Source: Fulvimarina sp040239565
Lineage (GTDB): Bacteria > Pseudomonadota > Alphaproteobacteria > Rhizobiales > Rhizobiaceae
DNA length: 64,000 nucleotides
Assembly (NCBI RefSeq): GCF_040239565.1
Contig: NZ_JBEHWS010000012.1
Coordinates: 62,001 to 126,000, forward strand
Direction: 5' to 3'
The notes under the pieces were generated by a model. That model was not told the DNA's origin, made no database searches, and was given only the letters and a program-made list of their open reading frames with translations. Of the stretch, positions 1 to 10,098 are shown one piece after another (positions within the stretch are counted from its first letter, which is position 1; each line of letters starts with the position of its first letter). A program made the position numbers and the translations under genes.

Positions 1-1
1 C

Positions 2-46
2 GGCCCGCATTTCGAGAACCGGCGCAGCGCGGTGCCCGCAAATTGA
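2..46 (+). CDS. C-terminal end of an upstream gene (partial)
   Basis: The first bases read in one frame as about 14 codons ending at a TGA at 44-46, 35 bases before the next start codon. The spacing and direction fit the last codons of another gene of the polysaccharide cluster to the left. Nothing in this short tail identifies the product, and the call rests on context only. Confidence 0.35.
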   Translation, partial: GPHFENRRSAVPAN

Positions 47-80
47 GCTCATCCGGGCCGATCCGCCACGAAGGACCTGT

Positions 81-1196
81 ATGCGCTTCGTTCTTGCGAT
101 ATCCGAACTCTCGGGCAACGGGCCCTCCGGCAGCCGGCTGAGAATTGCCGCAGGCTTGGCCGAGCGTGGGCATGAAGTCGAGGTCCTATCGCTTACCCGG
201 CGGTGCGACCGCGAAATCCCTCCATCCGTCCGCGTCACCCGCCTTCCCGGTGCGCCGTCCGTCTATCCTGCTCATTACGCGACGAGACTGCAGCTAGCCC
301 TGAAACTGCGCCGCTGGTTCGCTCGCGAGAACGACCGCAAGCGCATCGATTTCGTGTCGTCGTCCTTGACGACGACCGATCGTATCGTGCGCATGGCCGG
401 GATCGAGGGTGCCCATCACTGGATCCACATCGCGACCTCACAAGTTCTTGCAGACTCGCGATCGGAGAGGCGGCGAAAGAGACGAGCACGCTTCTTCCGC
501 AATCTGTATGATGGCCGGAAGGTCATCGGCGTTTCACAGGGCGTCGTCGACGACCTCGCGCTGCTCGGCGCAGTGCCCGAGCAATCTCGAATAATCTATA
601 ATGCCTACGACATCGAAGCAATTCGGTCGAAGCGGGCGGATATACCGTCCGATCTGCCGAACGGGCCGTTCATCCTGCATGTCGGCAGATTTGCGCCGGC
701 GAAGCGCTACGACGTCCTTTTCGACGCATATCGGCGTTCCGGCCGGCCGGAAAAACTCGTACTCCTTACGCCGCCATCGCCCGAACTCCAGAAGATGATC
801 GCCGACCGTACGAGCGAATCGCGGGTCGTTGTCGCAGGTTTCCGGGAGAACCCGTTCCCGTTCATGGCCGCTGCGTCGGCCCTCATTCTCAGCTCGGACC
901 GCGAGGGGTTTCCGAACGTCCTCCCAGAAGCACTCATCTGCGGAACGCCGGTCGTTTCGACCGATTGCCCGGCGGGCCCCAGCGAAATTCTTACCGGCCC
1001 CTATGCGCGCTGGCTCTCTCGGACTGGCGATGCGGAAGCCCTCGCAAAAAACCTCAAAGACGTCCTCGAAACACCCTACGAAACGGCACCCCTCGTGGAC
1101 GAACGCTTTACCCTCAGCTACGCTCTTGAGGGGATCGAGGAGATCGCGGCGTCATCGGGGGCTCCCTTCCTTGGAAAACCGCGGTTTTTCGTCTGA
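81..1196 (+). CDS. Glycosyltransferase family 4
   Basis: A 371-residue GT-B glycosyltransferase that would transfer a sugar from a nucleotide donor during assembly of a surface polysaccharide at the inner face of the membrane. The C-terminal donor-binding domain starts near residue 200 with the sequence HVGRFAPAKRYDVL and carries the family E-x7-E signature, EGFPNVLPEALICGTPVV, near residue 275. The N-terminal domain has the glycine-containing loop SGNGPSGSRLR. A clear AAGGA ribosome-binding site lies 5 bases before the ATG. The next gene starts at the base after the stop codon, so the two are surely co-transcribed. Donor and acceptor cannot be read from the sequence. Confidence 0.9.
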   Translation: MRFVLAISELSGNGPSGSRLRIAAGLAERGHEVEVLSLTRRCDREIPPSVRVTRLPGAPSVYPAHYATRLQLALKLRRWFARENDRKRIDFVSSSLTTTDRIVRMAGIEGAHHWIHIATSQVLADSRSERRRKRRARFFRNLYDGRKVIGVSQGVVDDLALLGAVPEQSRIIYNAYDIEAIRSKRADIPSDLPNGPFILHVGRFAPAKRYDVLFDAYRRSGRPEKLVLLTPPSPELQKMIADRTSESRVVVAGFRENPFPFMAAASALILSSDREGFPNVLPEALICGTPVVSTDCPAGPSEILTGPYARWLSRTGDAEALAKNLKDVLETPYETAPLVDERFTLSYALEGIEEIAASSGAPFLGKPRFFV

Positions 1197-2093
1197 ATGT
1201 CCAACGCTCCCTTCCTCACCCTCTTCACACCGACCTTCAATCGCTCGGATTTGTTGCCGCGCACCTACGAGAGCATACGGCGGCAGAGATTCCGCGACTT
1301 CGAATGGATCATCGTCGACGATGGCTCGACCGATGATACACCGCATCTGATCGCGCGATGGAAGAAGGAGGCGAACTTCGAAATTCGAGCGTTCAGTCAA
1401 CCCAACAGCGGACGGCACATCGCCATTGATCGCGGTGTCGCGGAAGCTAGAGCACCGCTCTTCATGATCCTTGATTCCGACGATTGGCTCGTCGAAGATG
1501 CTCTGCTTGCCGCGCACGATCTGTGGCAAGCTGTTCCCGAAGACAAAATGAGCAATACTGCCGGTCTCTGGGCCTTGTGCGCCAAACCCGACGGGAGCTT
1601 AGCCTGCACGCCCTATCCGAGCGACGTCTTCGACGGCAACACGATCGAGATCAAATCCAAGCACGGCTTTGCCGGTGAGTCCTGCCACCTTATTCGGACC
1701 GATGTTCGACGGCTCTTTCCGTTTGCCGATTTCGGCGAGAAGTATTGCCCTCCGAGCCTCGTCTGGAACCGGATCGCCCAGGAGTACGAAATGCGCTTCG
1801 TCAATCGCGTGTTGCAGTACAAGGAATATCAGGCATCCGGCCTTACGCTCGCGGGCGACCGGAAGATGCGGACTAGTCCACTCGGCATCCGGCAGATGAA
1901 CCTCGAACTGACCGAAACGAAAGTTCGCTTCGTATCCGAAGATATGAGGCGGAAGGCCATGCGGCGATACGTGCAAGCCTCACTTCACGCAGGCATAGGA
2001 CTGGGGAAGCAATTTCGTGAAGTGAAAGAAAAGCTGCTCTGGCTTCGTTGCGTCAACCATGGCTTCCGGCGATACCGACAGAACACGCAGTGA
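1197..2093 (+). CDS. Glycosyltransferase family 2
   Basis: A 298-residue GT-A glycosyltransferase. The N-terminus has the typical start TPTFNRSDLLPRTYESI, then VDDGSTDDT near residue 40 for nucleotide binding and LDSDDW near residue 92, which holds the metal-binding Asp residues. The C-terminal third is variable, as usual for acceptor binding. No transmembrane segments are seen, so it is probably a cytoplasmic enzyme acting on a lipid-linked intermediate. Its ATG immediately follows the stop of the upstream glycosyltransferase, and the next gene overlaps its end by 35 bases, so translation of the three is likely coupled. The sugar transferred is unknown. Confidence 0.9.
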   Translation: MSNAPFLTLFTPTFNRSDLLPRTYESIRRQRFRDFEWIIVDDGSTDDTPHLIARWKKEANFEIRAFSQPNSGRHIAIDRGVAEARAPLFMILDSDDWLVEDALLAAHDLWQAVPEDKMSNTAGLWALCAKPDGSLACTPYPSDVFDGNTIEIKSKHGFAGESCHLIRTDVRRLFPFADFGEKYCPPSLVWNRIAQEYEMRFVNRVLQYKEYQASGLTLAGDRKMRTSPLGIRQMNLELTETKVRFVSEDMRRKAMRRYVQASLHAGIGLGKQFREVKEKLLWLRCVNHGFRRYRQNTQ

Positions 2094-3159
2094 CCAGCAT
2101 GGACGAGACGGCAGTGAACCGGCGAGATATCCCTTGAAGATCATCCATCTCATGATCGATGGCGGGCTTGGCGGCGCCGAGACGTTTCTGCTGCGCCTCG
2201 CGAACGCCTTGCAGAGGCGTGGACACCCGCAGCTCGTCGTCCTCACACCGAAAGCAGAACACGAGGCCTATCTTGCGGAACATGGTATACCGTTCCGAAC
2301 AATGCGCTTCGACACCATCTCGAAGCTCCTGACGCTTCCCCGCCTCAGATATCTATTCATGAGGGAAAAACCTGACGCAGCGGTGGCGTGGATGAACCGA
2401 GCCGGCCGCAATTTGCCTGGCGGCAGGCATCTGACCGTCGGCCGGATTGGCAATCCCTATAACCTGAAGAACTTCCGCCGGTGCGACATGGTTATCGCCA
2501 ATTCGCCGGACCTCGTCGAACACGCCGTCAAGGCGAACCGGCCGGACGCGCGCATGATCGCGAACTTCATCGACCTGCCGGAATTCCGTCCTGTCGACCG
2601 CAGTGCGATAACCCGGCCTCTGCTCTTCGCATCGGGACGACTCAATCCGATCAAGGGTTTCGACGTCCTGATCCGCAGCCTGAAAGCTGTCGATGCGCAT
2701 CTCTGGATCGCTGGTGTAGGACCGGAGCTTTCCTCGCTCCAGGACCTCGCGCGAACGGAAGGCGTAGCGGATCGCGTCGAATTTCTCGGCTGGCGACGCG
2801 ATATTCCGGCACTTCTCGCCGCCTCCGATATCTTCGTCTTACCGTCCCGCGGCGAGGGCACGAGTAATTCACTTTTGGAAGCAGCAGCGGCCGGGAAACC
2901 AATCGTCACCACCGACGGCCGAAGCGTCAGCTGGTTCCTGACCGACGATGTCGATTCCCTCATTGTGCCGGTCAATGATGTTGCCGCTCTATCCGATGCG
3001 GTCGGTCGTCTTGTATCGAACCGCAGCGACGCTGAGCGCATCGGGTCAGCCGCCCAGCGCCTCTATCAGGAGCTTTTTTCGGAGGACGCTATCTGCGATC
3101 AGTGGCTGACCGCGCTCCGTGAGGGAATTACCGAAAAAACCGGCCGCTCACCCACCTGA
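2059..3159 (+). CDS. Glycosyltransferase family 4
   Basis: A 366-residue GT-B enzyme, the third of three consecutive glycosyltransferases. The acceptor domain begins with MIDGGLGGAETFLLRLANAL near residue 30, a hallmark of this group. The donor domain has FASGRLNPIKGFDVLIRSL near residue 195 and the signature SRGEGTSNSLLEAAAAGKP near residue 263. The chosen ATG overlaps the preceding gene by 35 bases; a start at 2152 (the Met of MIDGG) would lose part of the first strand and is less likely. It converges on the epimerase gene on the other strand with only 7 bases between the stops, so this point is the right end of the polysaccharide transcription unit. Confidence 0.88.
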   Translation: MASGDTDRTRSDQHGRDGSEPARYPLKIIHLMIDGGLGGAETFLLRLANALQRRGHPQLVVLTPKAEHEAYLAEHGIPFRTMRFDTISKLLTLPRLRYLFMREKPDAAVAWMNRAGRNLPGGRHLTVGRIGNPYNLKNFRRCDMVIANSPDLVEHAVKANRPDARMIANFIDLPEFRPVDRSAITRPLLFASGRLNPIKGFDVLIRSLKAVDAHLWIAGVGPELSSLQDLARTEGVADRVEFLGWRRDIPALLAASDIFVLPSRGEGTSNSLLEAAAAGKPIVTTDGRSVSWFLTDDVDSLIVPVNDVAALSDAVGRLVSNRSDAERIGSAAQRLYQELFSEDAICDQWLTALREGITEKTGRSPT

Positions 3160-3166
3160 TTCAGGG

Positions 3167-4180
3167 TTAGGCGGAACGCCCTCCGCTATAATATCCGCGA
3201 TACCATTCGACGAATTTGGCGATCCCGTCCTCGATTGACGTACGTGGCCGAAAGCCGGTCAATCTTTCGAGACGCCGGATATCGGCAAAGGTCGCAGGCA
3301 CGTCGCCGGGCTGCATGGGAAGGTAATTACGCTCCGCCTTCACCGACAATGCGGTTTCAATCGCCTCGACGAAGCGTGAAAGTTCTACCGGCTTATTGTT
3401 ACCGATATTGTAGATAGCATGAGGTGCCCCACCGCTATCGAGAGGTGCAGCCTCGTTGCTTCCCGGCGGATATTCGACGAGCCGCAGGATGCCCTCGATC
3501 ACGTCGTCGACATACGTGAAATCGCGCAGCATCTGGCCGTTGTTGAAGAGGTTTATTGGCCGTCCTTCGGTAATCGCCTTCGTGAAGCCGAAATATGCCA
3601 TATCGGGACGGCCAAAAGGTCCGTACACCGTGAAGAACCGCAGTCCCGAAATCGGAATCCGATAGAGATGCGCGTATGTGCGTGCCATCATCTCGTTGGC
3701 GCGCTTGGTCGCCGCATAGAGCGAGACGGGCTCGAGAACCGGGTCATCCTCGCTGAAGGGCACCTTCTTGTTCGTGCCGTAGACGGAACTGGAGGAGGCA
3801 TAGACCAAGTGTTGAACGGGCGTAGCGCGACAGGCTTCCAGTACCGACAAAAAGCCGACTAGGTTCGACTGTGCATAGACGCCAGGATTGTCGATGGAAT
3901 AGCGAACGCCCGCCTGAGCGGCGAGATGGATGACGACTTCCGGCTTCGTCTTTGCAACAAGCGCCGCAACGGCATCGGCGTTGGCAAGATCGAGCCGTTC
4001 GAACCGGAAACTTTCGAACTGTAAGAGTTCGCTCAGCCGGGCTTCCTTGAGGCCGACATCGTAATAGTCGTTCAGATTGTCTAGGCCGACGACGCTTCCG
4101 CCGCTTTGGATTATCGCTTTTGCGAGATGGAAGCCGACGAACCCAGCAACACCAGTTACAACGGTGGGTTTGAGCTGCAT
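3167..4180 (-). CDS. NAD-dependent UDP-glucuronate epimerase (LpsL-like)
   Basis: A 337-residue extended short-chain dehydrogenase/reductase. The NAD-binding loop TGVAGFVGFHLA lies at residues 9-20, the catalytic Ser region as SSSSVYGTN near 130, and the YxxxK pair as YAATK near 155. GLRFFTVYGPFGRPDMA is typical of the UDP-glucuronate 4-epimerase branch (LpsL and CapI types), which makes UDP-galacturonate for lipopolysaccharide or capsule. It faces the three glycosyltransferases and probably supplies their donor. The length is normal. The exact C4- or C5-specificity is inferred from family resemblance only. Confidence 0.85.
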   Translation of the reverse strand: MQLKPTVVTGVAGFVGFHLAKAIIQSGGSVVGLDNLNDYYDVGLKEARLSELLQFESFRFERLDLANADAVAALVAKTKPEVVIHLAAQAGVRYSIDNPGVYAQSNLVGFLSVLEACRATPVQHLVYASSSSVYGTNKKVPFSEDDPVLEPVSLYAATKRANEMMARTYAHLYRIPISGLRFFTVYGPFGRPDMAYFGFTKAITEGRPINLFNNGQMLRDFTYVDDVIEGILRLVEYPPGSNEAAPLDSGGAPHAIYNIGNNKPVELSRFVEAIETALSVKAERNYLPMQPGDVPATFADIRRLERLTGFRPRTSIEDGIAKFVEWYRGYYSGGRSA

Positions 4181-4267
4181 CTAATAACTCTCCCGCGCTC
4201 TAATACGCTTGTACAAGCGAGGCCAGACTCAACGCATTCGCAGGAATGTTTGCGGTCGGTCAATGCA

Positions 4268-4295
4268 GAAAGCGGGTCGCAAAGGACCCGCTCTC
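4268..4295 (-). terminator. Probable terminator hairpin after tuf
   Basis: The perfect repeat AGCGGGTC (4271-4278) and GACCCGCT (4285-4292) with a 6-base loop is followed, reading the minus strand, by TTTCT. It lies about 115 bases beyond the tuf stop codon and fits a rho-independent terminator for the tuf transcript. The T-run is short. Confidence 0.5.
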
Positions 4296-4335
4296 GCCTA
4301 ACTGGATGTTTGCCGAAAGCTGTCGGCACCGACCG

Positions 4336-4361
4336 CACAACGGGTTTTAAGACCCGTTGTG
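4336..4361. repeat. Perfect inverted repeat downstream of tuf
   Basis: CACAACGGGT (4336-4345) and ACCCGTTGTG (4352-4361) form a 10-bp perfect stem with a 6-base loop, 47 bases past the tuf stop. There is no T-run, so it may be an mRNA 3'-end stabiliser or processing hairpin acting before the terminator at 4271-4292. Confidence 0.55.
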
Positions 4362-4407
4362 ATCATGTCTATTTGCTGCTGACAGCTTCAGGCGTCTCTC
4401 GATCGTC

Positions 4408-5583
<1,176 letters not shown>

Positions 5584-5760
5584 TAGCCTCTCCGCTGCCT
5601 TCTTTCCTGATTGGCGGGATCAAAGTTCCGGCGCGATTTAAGGCCACGGCGCCAAAAGGGCAAGGGGATCGACGAAGCTTGCGGTCAGACGCGCGGCCGT
5701 CGCCGACGAGTGGGCACGCCCACCGGCACGCGCACCCACGAACGGTGTTGCCGGAGCTTG

Positions 5761-7197
5761 TCAGACGGCCGACAAGCCGTCCGAGCCGATATAGGCGATC
5801 CGCAGCATGTTCGTCGCCCCGGGCTGGCGTAGCGGGACGCCGGCTGTGACGATCAGTTTCTCGCCGGCCACGGCATAATCCTGCTCGACCGCGATACGGC
5901 AGGCCTTGTCGACCATGTCGTCGAGATCCTGGGCATCTTCCGTCACCACGCAATGCAGCCCCCAAGCCAGCGAGAGCCGCCGGGCGGTACGGGTGATCGG
6001 CGAAAGAGCGAGCAGCGGGATACGCGGGCGTTCGCGGGCGGCTCGCAGACCGGTCGTACCGGTCGCGGTGTAGGTAACGATGACGGCTACATCGAGCGTT
6101 TCGGCCATCTGCCGCGCCGCGAGTGAGACGGCGTCGGCCCCCGTCGCCTCCGGCTCCGGCCGCTGGGCGAAGATGATGCCCGGATAGAGCGGGTCCTTTT
6201 CAACCTGAACCGCGATCCGGTCCATGGTCGCGACCGCCTCGGTCGGATACTTGCCGGCAGCCGATTCGGCTGAGAGCATCACCGCGTCTGCGCCCTCGAA
6301 GACCGCGATCGAAACGTCGGATACCTCGGCGCGGGTCGGCACCGGGGCCGAAATCATCGATTCGAGCATCTGCGTCGCGACGACCACGGGCTTGCCGGCG
6401 CGGCGGCAGGCGCGCGTGATGCGCTTCTGGATGCCGGGCACTTCTTCGAGCGGCAGCTCGACGCCGAGATCGCCCCGCGCGACCATGATCGCGTCGGAGA
6501 GTTCGATGATCTCGTCGAGCCGCTCCACCGCCTGAGGTTTCTCGATCTTCGCCATCAGGAGCGCGCGGCCACGAGCGATCTTGCGAGCCTCGGCGACATC
6601 GCTCGGGCGCTGGATGAACGAGAGAGCGACCCAGTCCACATCGGCTTCGAGCACTGCGTCGAGGTCCGAGCGATCCTTCTCGGTCAATGCACCGGTCTTC
6701 AGCGTCGTATCGGGAAGCGAGACGCCCTTTCGGTCGGAAATCTTTGTGCCGGCAACGACCCGTGTCTTCACCATCCGCCCGTCGGTCTCGATGCATTCGA
6801 GAAAGAGACGGCCGTCGTCGATCAGCAGGCGATGGCCCACCTCGACCGCTTCGAGAATTTCCGGATGCGGAAGATGGACACGCGTGTTGTCGCCCGGCTC
6901 GTCGTTGTCGTCGAGGGTGAATTCCTGGCCGATGTCGAGCTCGACCGAACCGTCCTTGAACTTGCCGACGCGCAGTTTCGGGCCCTGAATATCGGCAAGA
7001 ATGCCGATCGGGCGGCCGAGATCGGATTCCACCTTACGGATCCGCGCCACCAACTCGCGCATCAGATCATGGCTCGAATGGCTCATATTGATGCGGAAGA
7101 CATCCGCGCCGGCCTTGTGCAGCTCGGCGATCTGGTGCTCTTCCGAGGAGGCCGGCCCGAGGGTCGCGAGGATCTTTACGCTTCGGTTCCGTCTCAT
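5761..7197 (-). CDS. pyk: Pyruvate kinase
   Basis: A 478-residue pyruvate kinase, the last enzyme of glycolysis, converting phosphoenolpyruvate and ADP to pyruvate and ATP. The start MRRNRSVKILATLGPASS, the substrate segment with FRINMSHSS, the catalytic Lys in LLMAKIEKPQA, and the metal-binding region MVARGDLGVELP with VATQMLESM are all present, followed by the C-terminal regulatory domain. Its ATG overlaps the stop of the upstream DUF1036 gene in an ATGA junction, an arrangement frequent in rhizobia, so the two are translationally coupled. tuf follows after about 180 bases and may have its own promoter there. Confidence 0.97.
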   Translation of the reverse strand: MRRNRSVKILATLGPASSEEHQIAELHKAGADVFRINMSHSSHDLMRELVARIRKVESDLGRPIGILADIQGPKLRVGKFKDGSVELDIGQEFTLDDNDEPGDNTRVHLPHPEILEAVEVGHRLLIDDGRLFLECIETDGRMVKTRVVAGTKISDRKGVSLPDTTLKTGALTEKDRSDLDAVLEADVDWVALSFIQRPSDVAEARKIARGRALLMAKIEKPQAVERLDEIIELSDAIMVARGDLGVELPLEEVPGIQKRITRACRRAGKPVVVATQMLESMISAPVPTRAEVSDVSIAVFEGADAVMLSAESAAGKYPTEAVATMDRIAVQVEKDPLYPGIIFAQRPEPEATGADAVSLAARQMAETLDVAVIVTYTATGTTGLRAARERPRIPLLALSPITRTARRLSLAWGLHCVVTEDAQDLDDMVDKACRIAVEQDYAVAGEKLIVTAGVPLRQPGATNMLRIAYIGSDGLSAV

Positions 7198-7676
7198 TCA
7201 GTCTCCGTATTATTGCGCGGCGGTTCGGTCAGCTGGACCATCCAGCTTTCCTGTTCGCCCGTGTCGAATTCGCGAAAGCCCATGCGCTGATAGCCGCGCT
7301 TGAGGCATTCGCTGACCCCGGCGATCCTGAACTCGTTTTCCGCCACGCACAGATTGATCTCACCGGCCCAGCGAGCTTCGCCGTTCGCATCTTCGGCGTA
7401 GAGATAGTAGTAGCGCGACTTCAGTTGTCCGGTGATCAGCGGCTTGCAGCTCTCGGCCGGGATACGCCACCAGCCCTCGCTGGTCCACCCGGCCTCGGCG
7501 CGATAACCGATGGCGACGCCGACGAGGTTCGACGTCCCGTTGCAGACGCGAAAATCGGCCTTCGCCTCGCCTGCTCCCAGGAATGCGGAGGCGCCAAGCG
7601 TCAGCGCGCCCAAAAGAAGCGCCCGCGTCGCGCCGAAGGTTTTCGGCACAGCGTCAGCGGTCGAGGCCTCTGGCAT
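7194..7676 (-). CDS. DUF1036 secreted protein
   Basis: A protein of about 160 residues. After a hydrophobic signal segment (LLLGALTLGASAFLGAGEAKA) the mature part begins DFRVCNGTSN and matches the DUF1036 integral/periplasmic family, which has no established function. Four Cys residues in the mature part could form disulphides. I chose the ATG at 7676, with GAAGG about 10 bases upstream, because it starts shortly before the signal segment; ATGs at 7724 and 7769 in the same frame are possible. It overlaps pyk by 4 bases and probably shares its promoter. Confidence 0.8.
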   Translation of the reverse strand: MPEASTADAVPKTFGATRALLLGALTLGASAFLGAGEAKADFRVCNGTSNLVGVAIGYRAEAGWTSEGWWRIPAESCKPLITGQLKSRYYYLYAEDANGEARWAGEINLCVAENEFRIAGVSECLKRGYQRMGFREFDTGEQESWMVQLTEPPRNNTETE

Positions 7677-7887
7677 ATGGTTTGCGCCTTCATCCGGTGT
7701 GGTCGTGGTATGCGACGTTGGCATAGCGTGGAATCCTGTCAAAACGATCACAGGGCGAACGAATCCCATCCTTTCCTAGCCGCGGCCTGACCCTTCGGCG
7801 CGGCGCGGCTCGCCGCAAACCTTGAAGCCGCAGCGTCCGAAAGCGATATGGCGCGATAGAGAGCCAGCACGCAAGGGGTACACGCCA

Positions 7888-8205
7888 ATGTCCGCCACCG
7901 AAAATCAATCTGATGACGCCCGCCGCATCGAACTGGAGGCCGCCGCCTTCCGCGCACTTCGCGATCATCTGCGCGAACGCACCGATGTCCAGAACATCGA
8001 TCTGATGAATATGGCTGGCTTCTGCCGAAATTGCATGTCGCGCTGGTATCAGGAGGCGGCCAACGCCCGCGGCGACGACCTCACGAAGGACGAGGCCCGA
8101 GAGATCGTCTACGGCATGCCCTACGACGAATGGCGCGAAAAGCACCAGCGCGAGGCGTCGGCCGAGAGCCAGACCACATTCGAAACCAGCAAGCCGCAGC
8201 ACTGA
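7888..8205 (+). CDS. DUF1244 small protein
   Basis: A 105-residue cytoplasmic protein of the DUF1244 family (COG3492), conserved in alpha- and gammaproteobacteria. The core is VQNIDLMNMAGFCRNCMSRW followed by an acidic helix and GMPYDEWREKHQ. The CRNC pair is invariant in the family and suggests metal or redox chemistry, but no activity is established. AAGGGG lies 10 bases before the ATG at 7888; an in-frame upstream start at 7822 would add residues unlike the family. It stands alone between two divergently and co-directionally placed genes. Confidence 0.85.
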   Translation: MSATENQSDDARRIELEAAAFRALRDHLRERTDVQNIDLMNMAGFCRNCMSRWYQEAANARGDDLTKDEAREIVYGMPYDEWREKHQREASAESQTTFETSKPQH

Positions 8206-8383
8206 CGCCGCAGCCGCGAATTGCTCCGCCAGCGGTTTGAGGCTAATCGCTTGTTAACCCTGTGATGCCACCTGTTGGCAGGAACCGGCCGCGCGGCTAG
8301 ACCTCGCGGCAAGTTTCCTCGCGCGGCATGCCCAGCGCTCACCCGTGTCCCTATTGCTCACTTTTTTCTGGAGATTTTTTCAG

Positions 8384-8647
8384 ATGTCCGACGTTACCGC
8401 CGTTGCCGGCGACCACCTCCGCTCCTTCGTCGAGCGCATCGAGCGGCTGGAGGAAGAAAAGAAGACAATCGCTGACGACATCAAGGACGTCTATGCCGAA
8501 GCAAAAGGCACCGGCTTCGATACCAAGGTGCTGCGCAAGATCATCTCGATCCGCAAGCAGGATCAGAACGAGCGGCAGGAGCAGGAGGCGATCCTCGACC
8601 TCTATCTGCAGGCCCTCGGCATGCAGCCCGGCGATTCCGGCGAATAA
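8384..8647 (+). CDS. gapR: GapR-family nucleoid protein (DUF2312)
   Basis: An 87-residue protein of the DUF2312/UPF0335 family, whose Caulobacter member GapR is an essential nucleoid-associated protein that encircles overtwisted DNA and stimulates type II topoisomerases. The sequence has the typical coiled-coil RSFVERIERLEEEKKTIADD, then DVYAEAKGTGFDTKVLRKII and the arginine-rich end helix. I used the ATG at 8384 because the family begins there; the upstream extension is unlike it. It is monocistronic and lies just before ychF. Its overall length and motif order are normal. Confidence 0.9.
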   Translation: MSDVTAVAGDHLRSFVERIERLEEEKKTIADDIKDVYAEAKGTGFDTKVLRKIISIRKQDQNERQEQEAILDLYLQALGMQPGDSGE

Positions 8648-8778
8648 GCCCCGCCCGAACTCTTCCAGCCTTCGAAATGTTGACCCGCCGTTGATTGCGC
8701 TGCATTGAGCGCGTCAACCAGCGTGGGTGCGCCCTCCCCCTTTCCGCGCCCGAAACATGATTTCGAAGGATCGACCCC

Positions 8779-9882
8779 ATGGGTTTCAGATGCGGCATCG
8801 TCGGCCTGCCGAATGTCGGCAAGTCGACGCTTTTCAACGCGCTTACCAAGACCGCAGCCGCACAGGCCGCGAACTATCCGTTCTGCACCATCGAGCCGAA
8901 CACCGGCGACGTCGCGGTACCCGATCCGCGCCTTAGGAACATCGCCGGCGTTGCGAAGTCGGCAAATATCATCCCGACGCGCATCACCTTCGTCGACATC
9001 GCCGGCCTTGTGCGCGGTGCGTCCAAGGGGGAAGGCCTCGGCAACCAGTTCCTCGCCAATATCCGCGAGGTCGACGCCATCGTCCACGTGCTGCGCTGTT
9101 TCGAGGACGAGGACATCACCCATGTGGAAGGCAAGATCGACCCCGTAGCCGACGCCGAGACGGTCGAGACCGAGTTGATGATCTCCGATCTCGAAAGCCT
9201 CGAACGCCGCGTCGTCAACACCCGCAAGAAGGCCACCGGCAAGGACAAGGAGGCGCTCGCCCAGCTTCCTGTGATGGAAAAGGCGCTTGAAGCCCTGAAC
9301 GAGGGCAAACCCGTTCGTACGATCGTGGAAAACCTCGATCCGGAGGATCGGCGGACGCTTCGCGCCCTCAATCTCCTCACTTCGAAGCCCGTCCTCTATG
9401 TCTGCAACGTTGCTGAGAGCGACGCTGCCACCGGCAATCACCACGCCGCCGACGTCGCCAAGATGGCCGAATCCCAGGGTGCGGGTGCGGTCGTCATCTC
9501 GGCCGCCATCGAGGCCGAGATCGCCCAGCTCGACGAGGCGGAGACCGGCGAATTCCTAGAGACCATGGGCCTCACCGAACCCGGCCTCGACCGTCTCATC
9601 CGCGCCGGCTACGATCTCCTCGACCTCATCACCTATTTCACCGCGGGCCCGAAGGAAACACGCGCCTGGACGGTCCACAAGGGCGCGAAAGCCCCGCAGG
9701 CGGCCGGCGTGATCCATACGGACTTCGAAAAAGGCTTCATCCGCGCCCAGACCATTGCTTATGACGACTACGTCACCCTCGGCGGCGAAGTCCCCGCCAA
9801 GGACGCCGGCAAGGCCCGCGACGAAGGCAAGGAATATGTGGTGGCCGACGGCGACGTGATGCTGTTCAAGTTCAACGTCTGA
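8779..9882 (+). CDS. ychF: Ribosome-binding ATPase YchF
   Basis: A 367-residue Obg-family P-loop protein that binds ribosomes and hydrolyses ATP rather than GTP. The Walker A motif GLPNVGKST is at residues 8-16, the switch region VDIAGLVRGASKGEGLGNQFL near 75, and NVAE stands where GTPases have NKxD, the known basis of the ATP preference. A coiled-coil hairpin (about 130-170) and the C-terminal TGS domain (TAGPKETRAWTVHKG onward) complete the fold. In many relatives pth lies directly upstream; here gapR does. No operon partner is apparent. Confidence 0.97.
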   Translation: MGFRCGIVGLPNVGKSTLFNALTKTAAAQAANYPFCTIEPNTGDVAVPDPRLRNIAGVAKSANIIPTRITFVDIAGLVRGASKGEGLGNQFLANIREVDAIVHVLRCFEDEDITHVEGKIDPVADAETVETELMISDLESLERRVVNTRKKATGKDKEALAQLPVMEKALEALNEGKPVRTIVENLDPEDRRTLRALNLLTSKPVLYVCNVAESDAATGNHHAADVAKMAESQGAGAVVISAAIEAEIAQLDEAETGEFLETMGLTEPGLDRLIRAGYDLLDLITYFTAGPKETRAWTVHKGAKAPQAAGVIHTDFEKGFIRAQTIAYDDYVTLGGEVPAKDAGKARDEGKEYVVADGDVMLFKFNV

Positions 9883-9906
9883 GCGGAGAAAAGCGGCGCG
9901 TCGAGA

Positions 9907-10098
9907 TTGCGCCCGGTTTCGGCCGGACGCAGGATGCGCGCGGACAAGACCGGAACCAGTCAGGAACCACGCGATGCCTGGTTCGTCGGCTTGGGCAATA
10001 TCCTGACGCTCGGCGTCTGCGTGGGGAACGACCAAGGCTCGCCCATGAAGGGCGAAACCGGTAGCTCCCTGCCAGCGAAGATTAGGCGGGCTTTCATG
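9907..10098 (+). pseudogene. Remnant of a penicillin-binding protein transpeptidase domain
   Basis: This frame reads DKTGTSQEPRDAWFVG, then GVCVGNDQGSPMKGETGSSLP and KIRRAFM. That is the KTG box and following strands of a class A penicillin-binding protein (consensus KTGTTxxxxDAWFVGY, VWVGNDDxxPM, TGGxLPAxIWxxFM). Only about 60 residues of the C-terminal part survive; the rest of the transpeptidase and the whole transglycosylase domain are missing. I interpret it as a decayed fragment left by deletion. The frame stays open to 10182, but the sequence after about 10098 is unlike the family. Confidence 0.7.
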
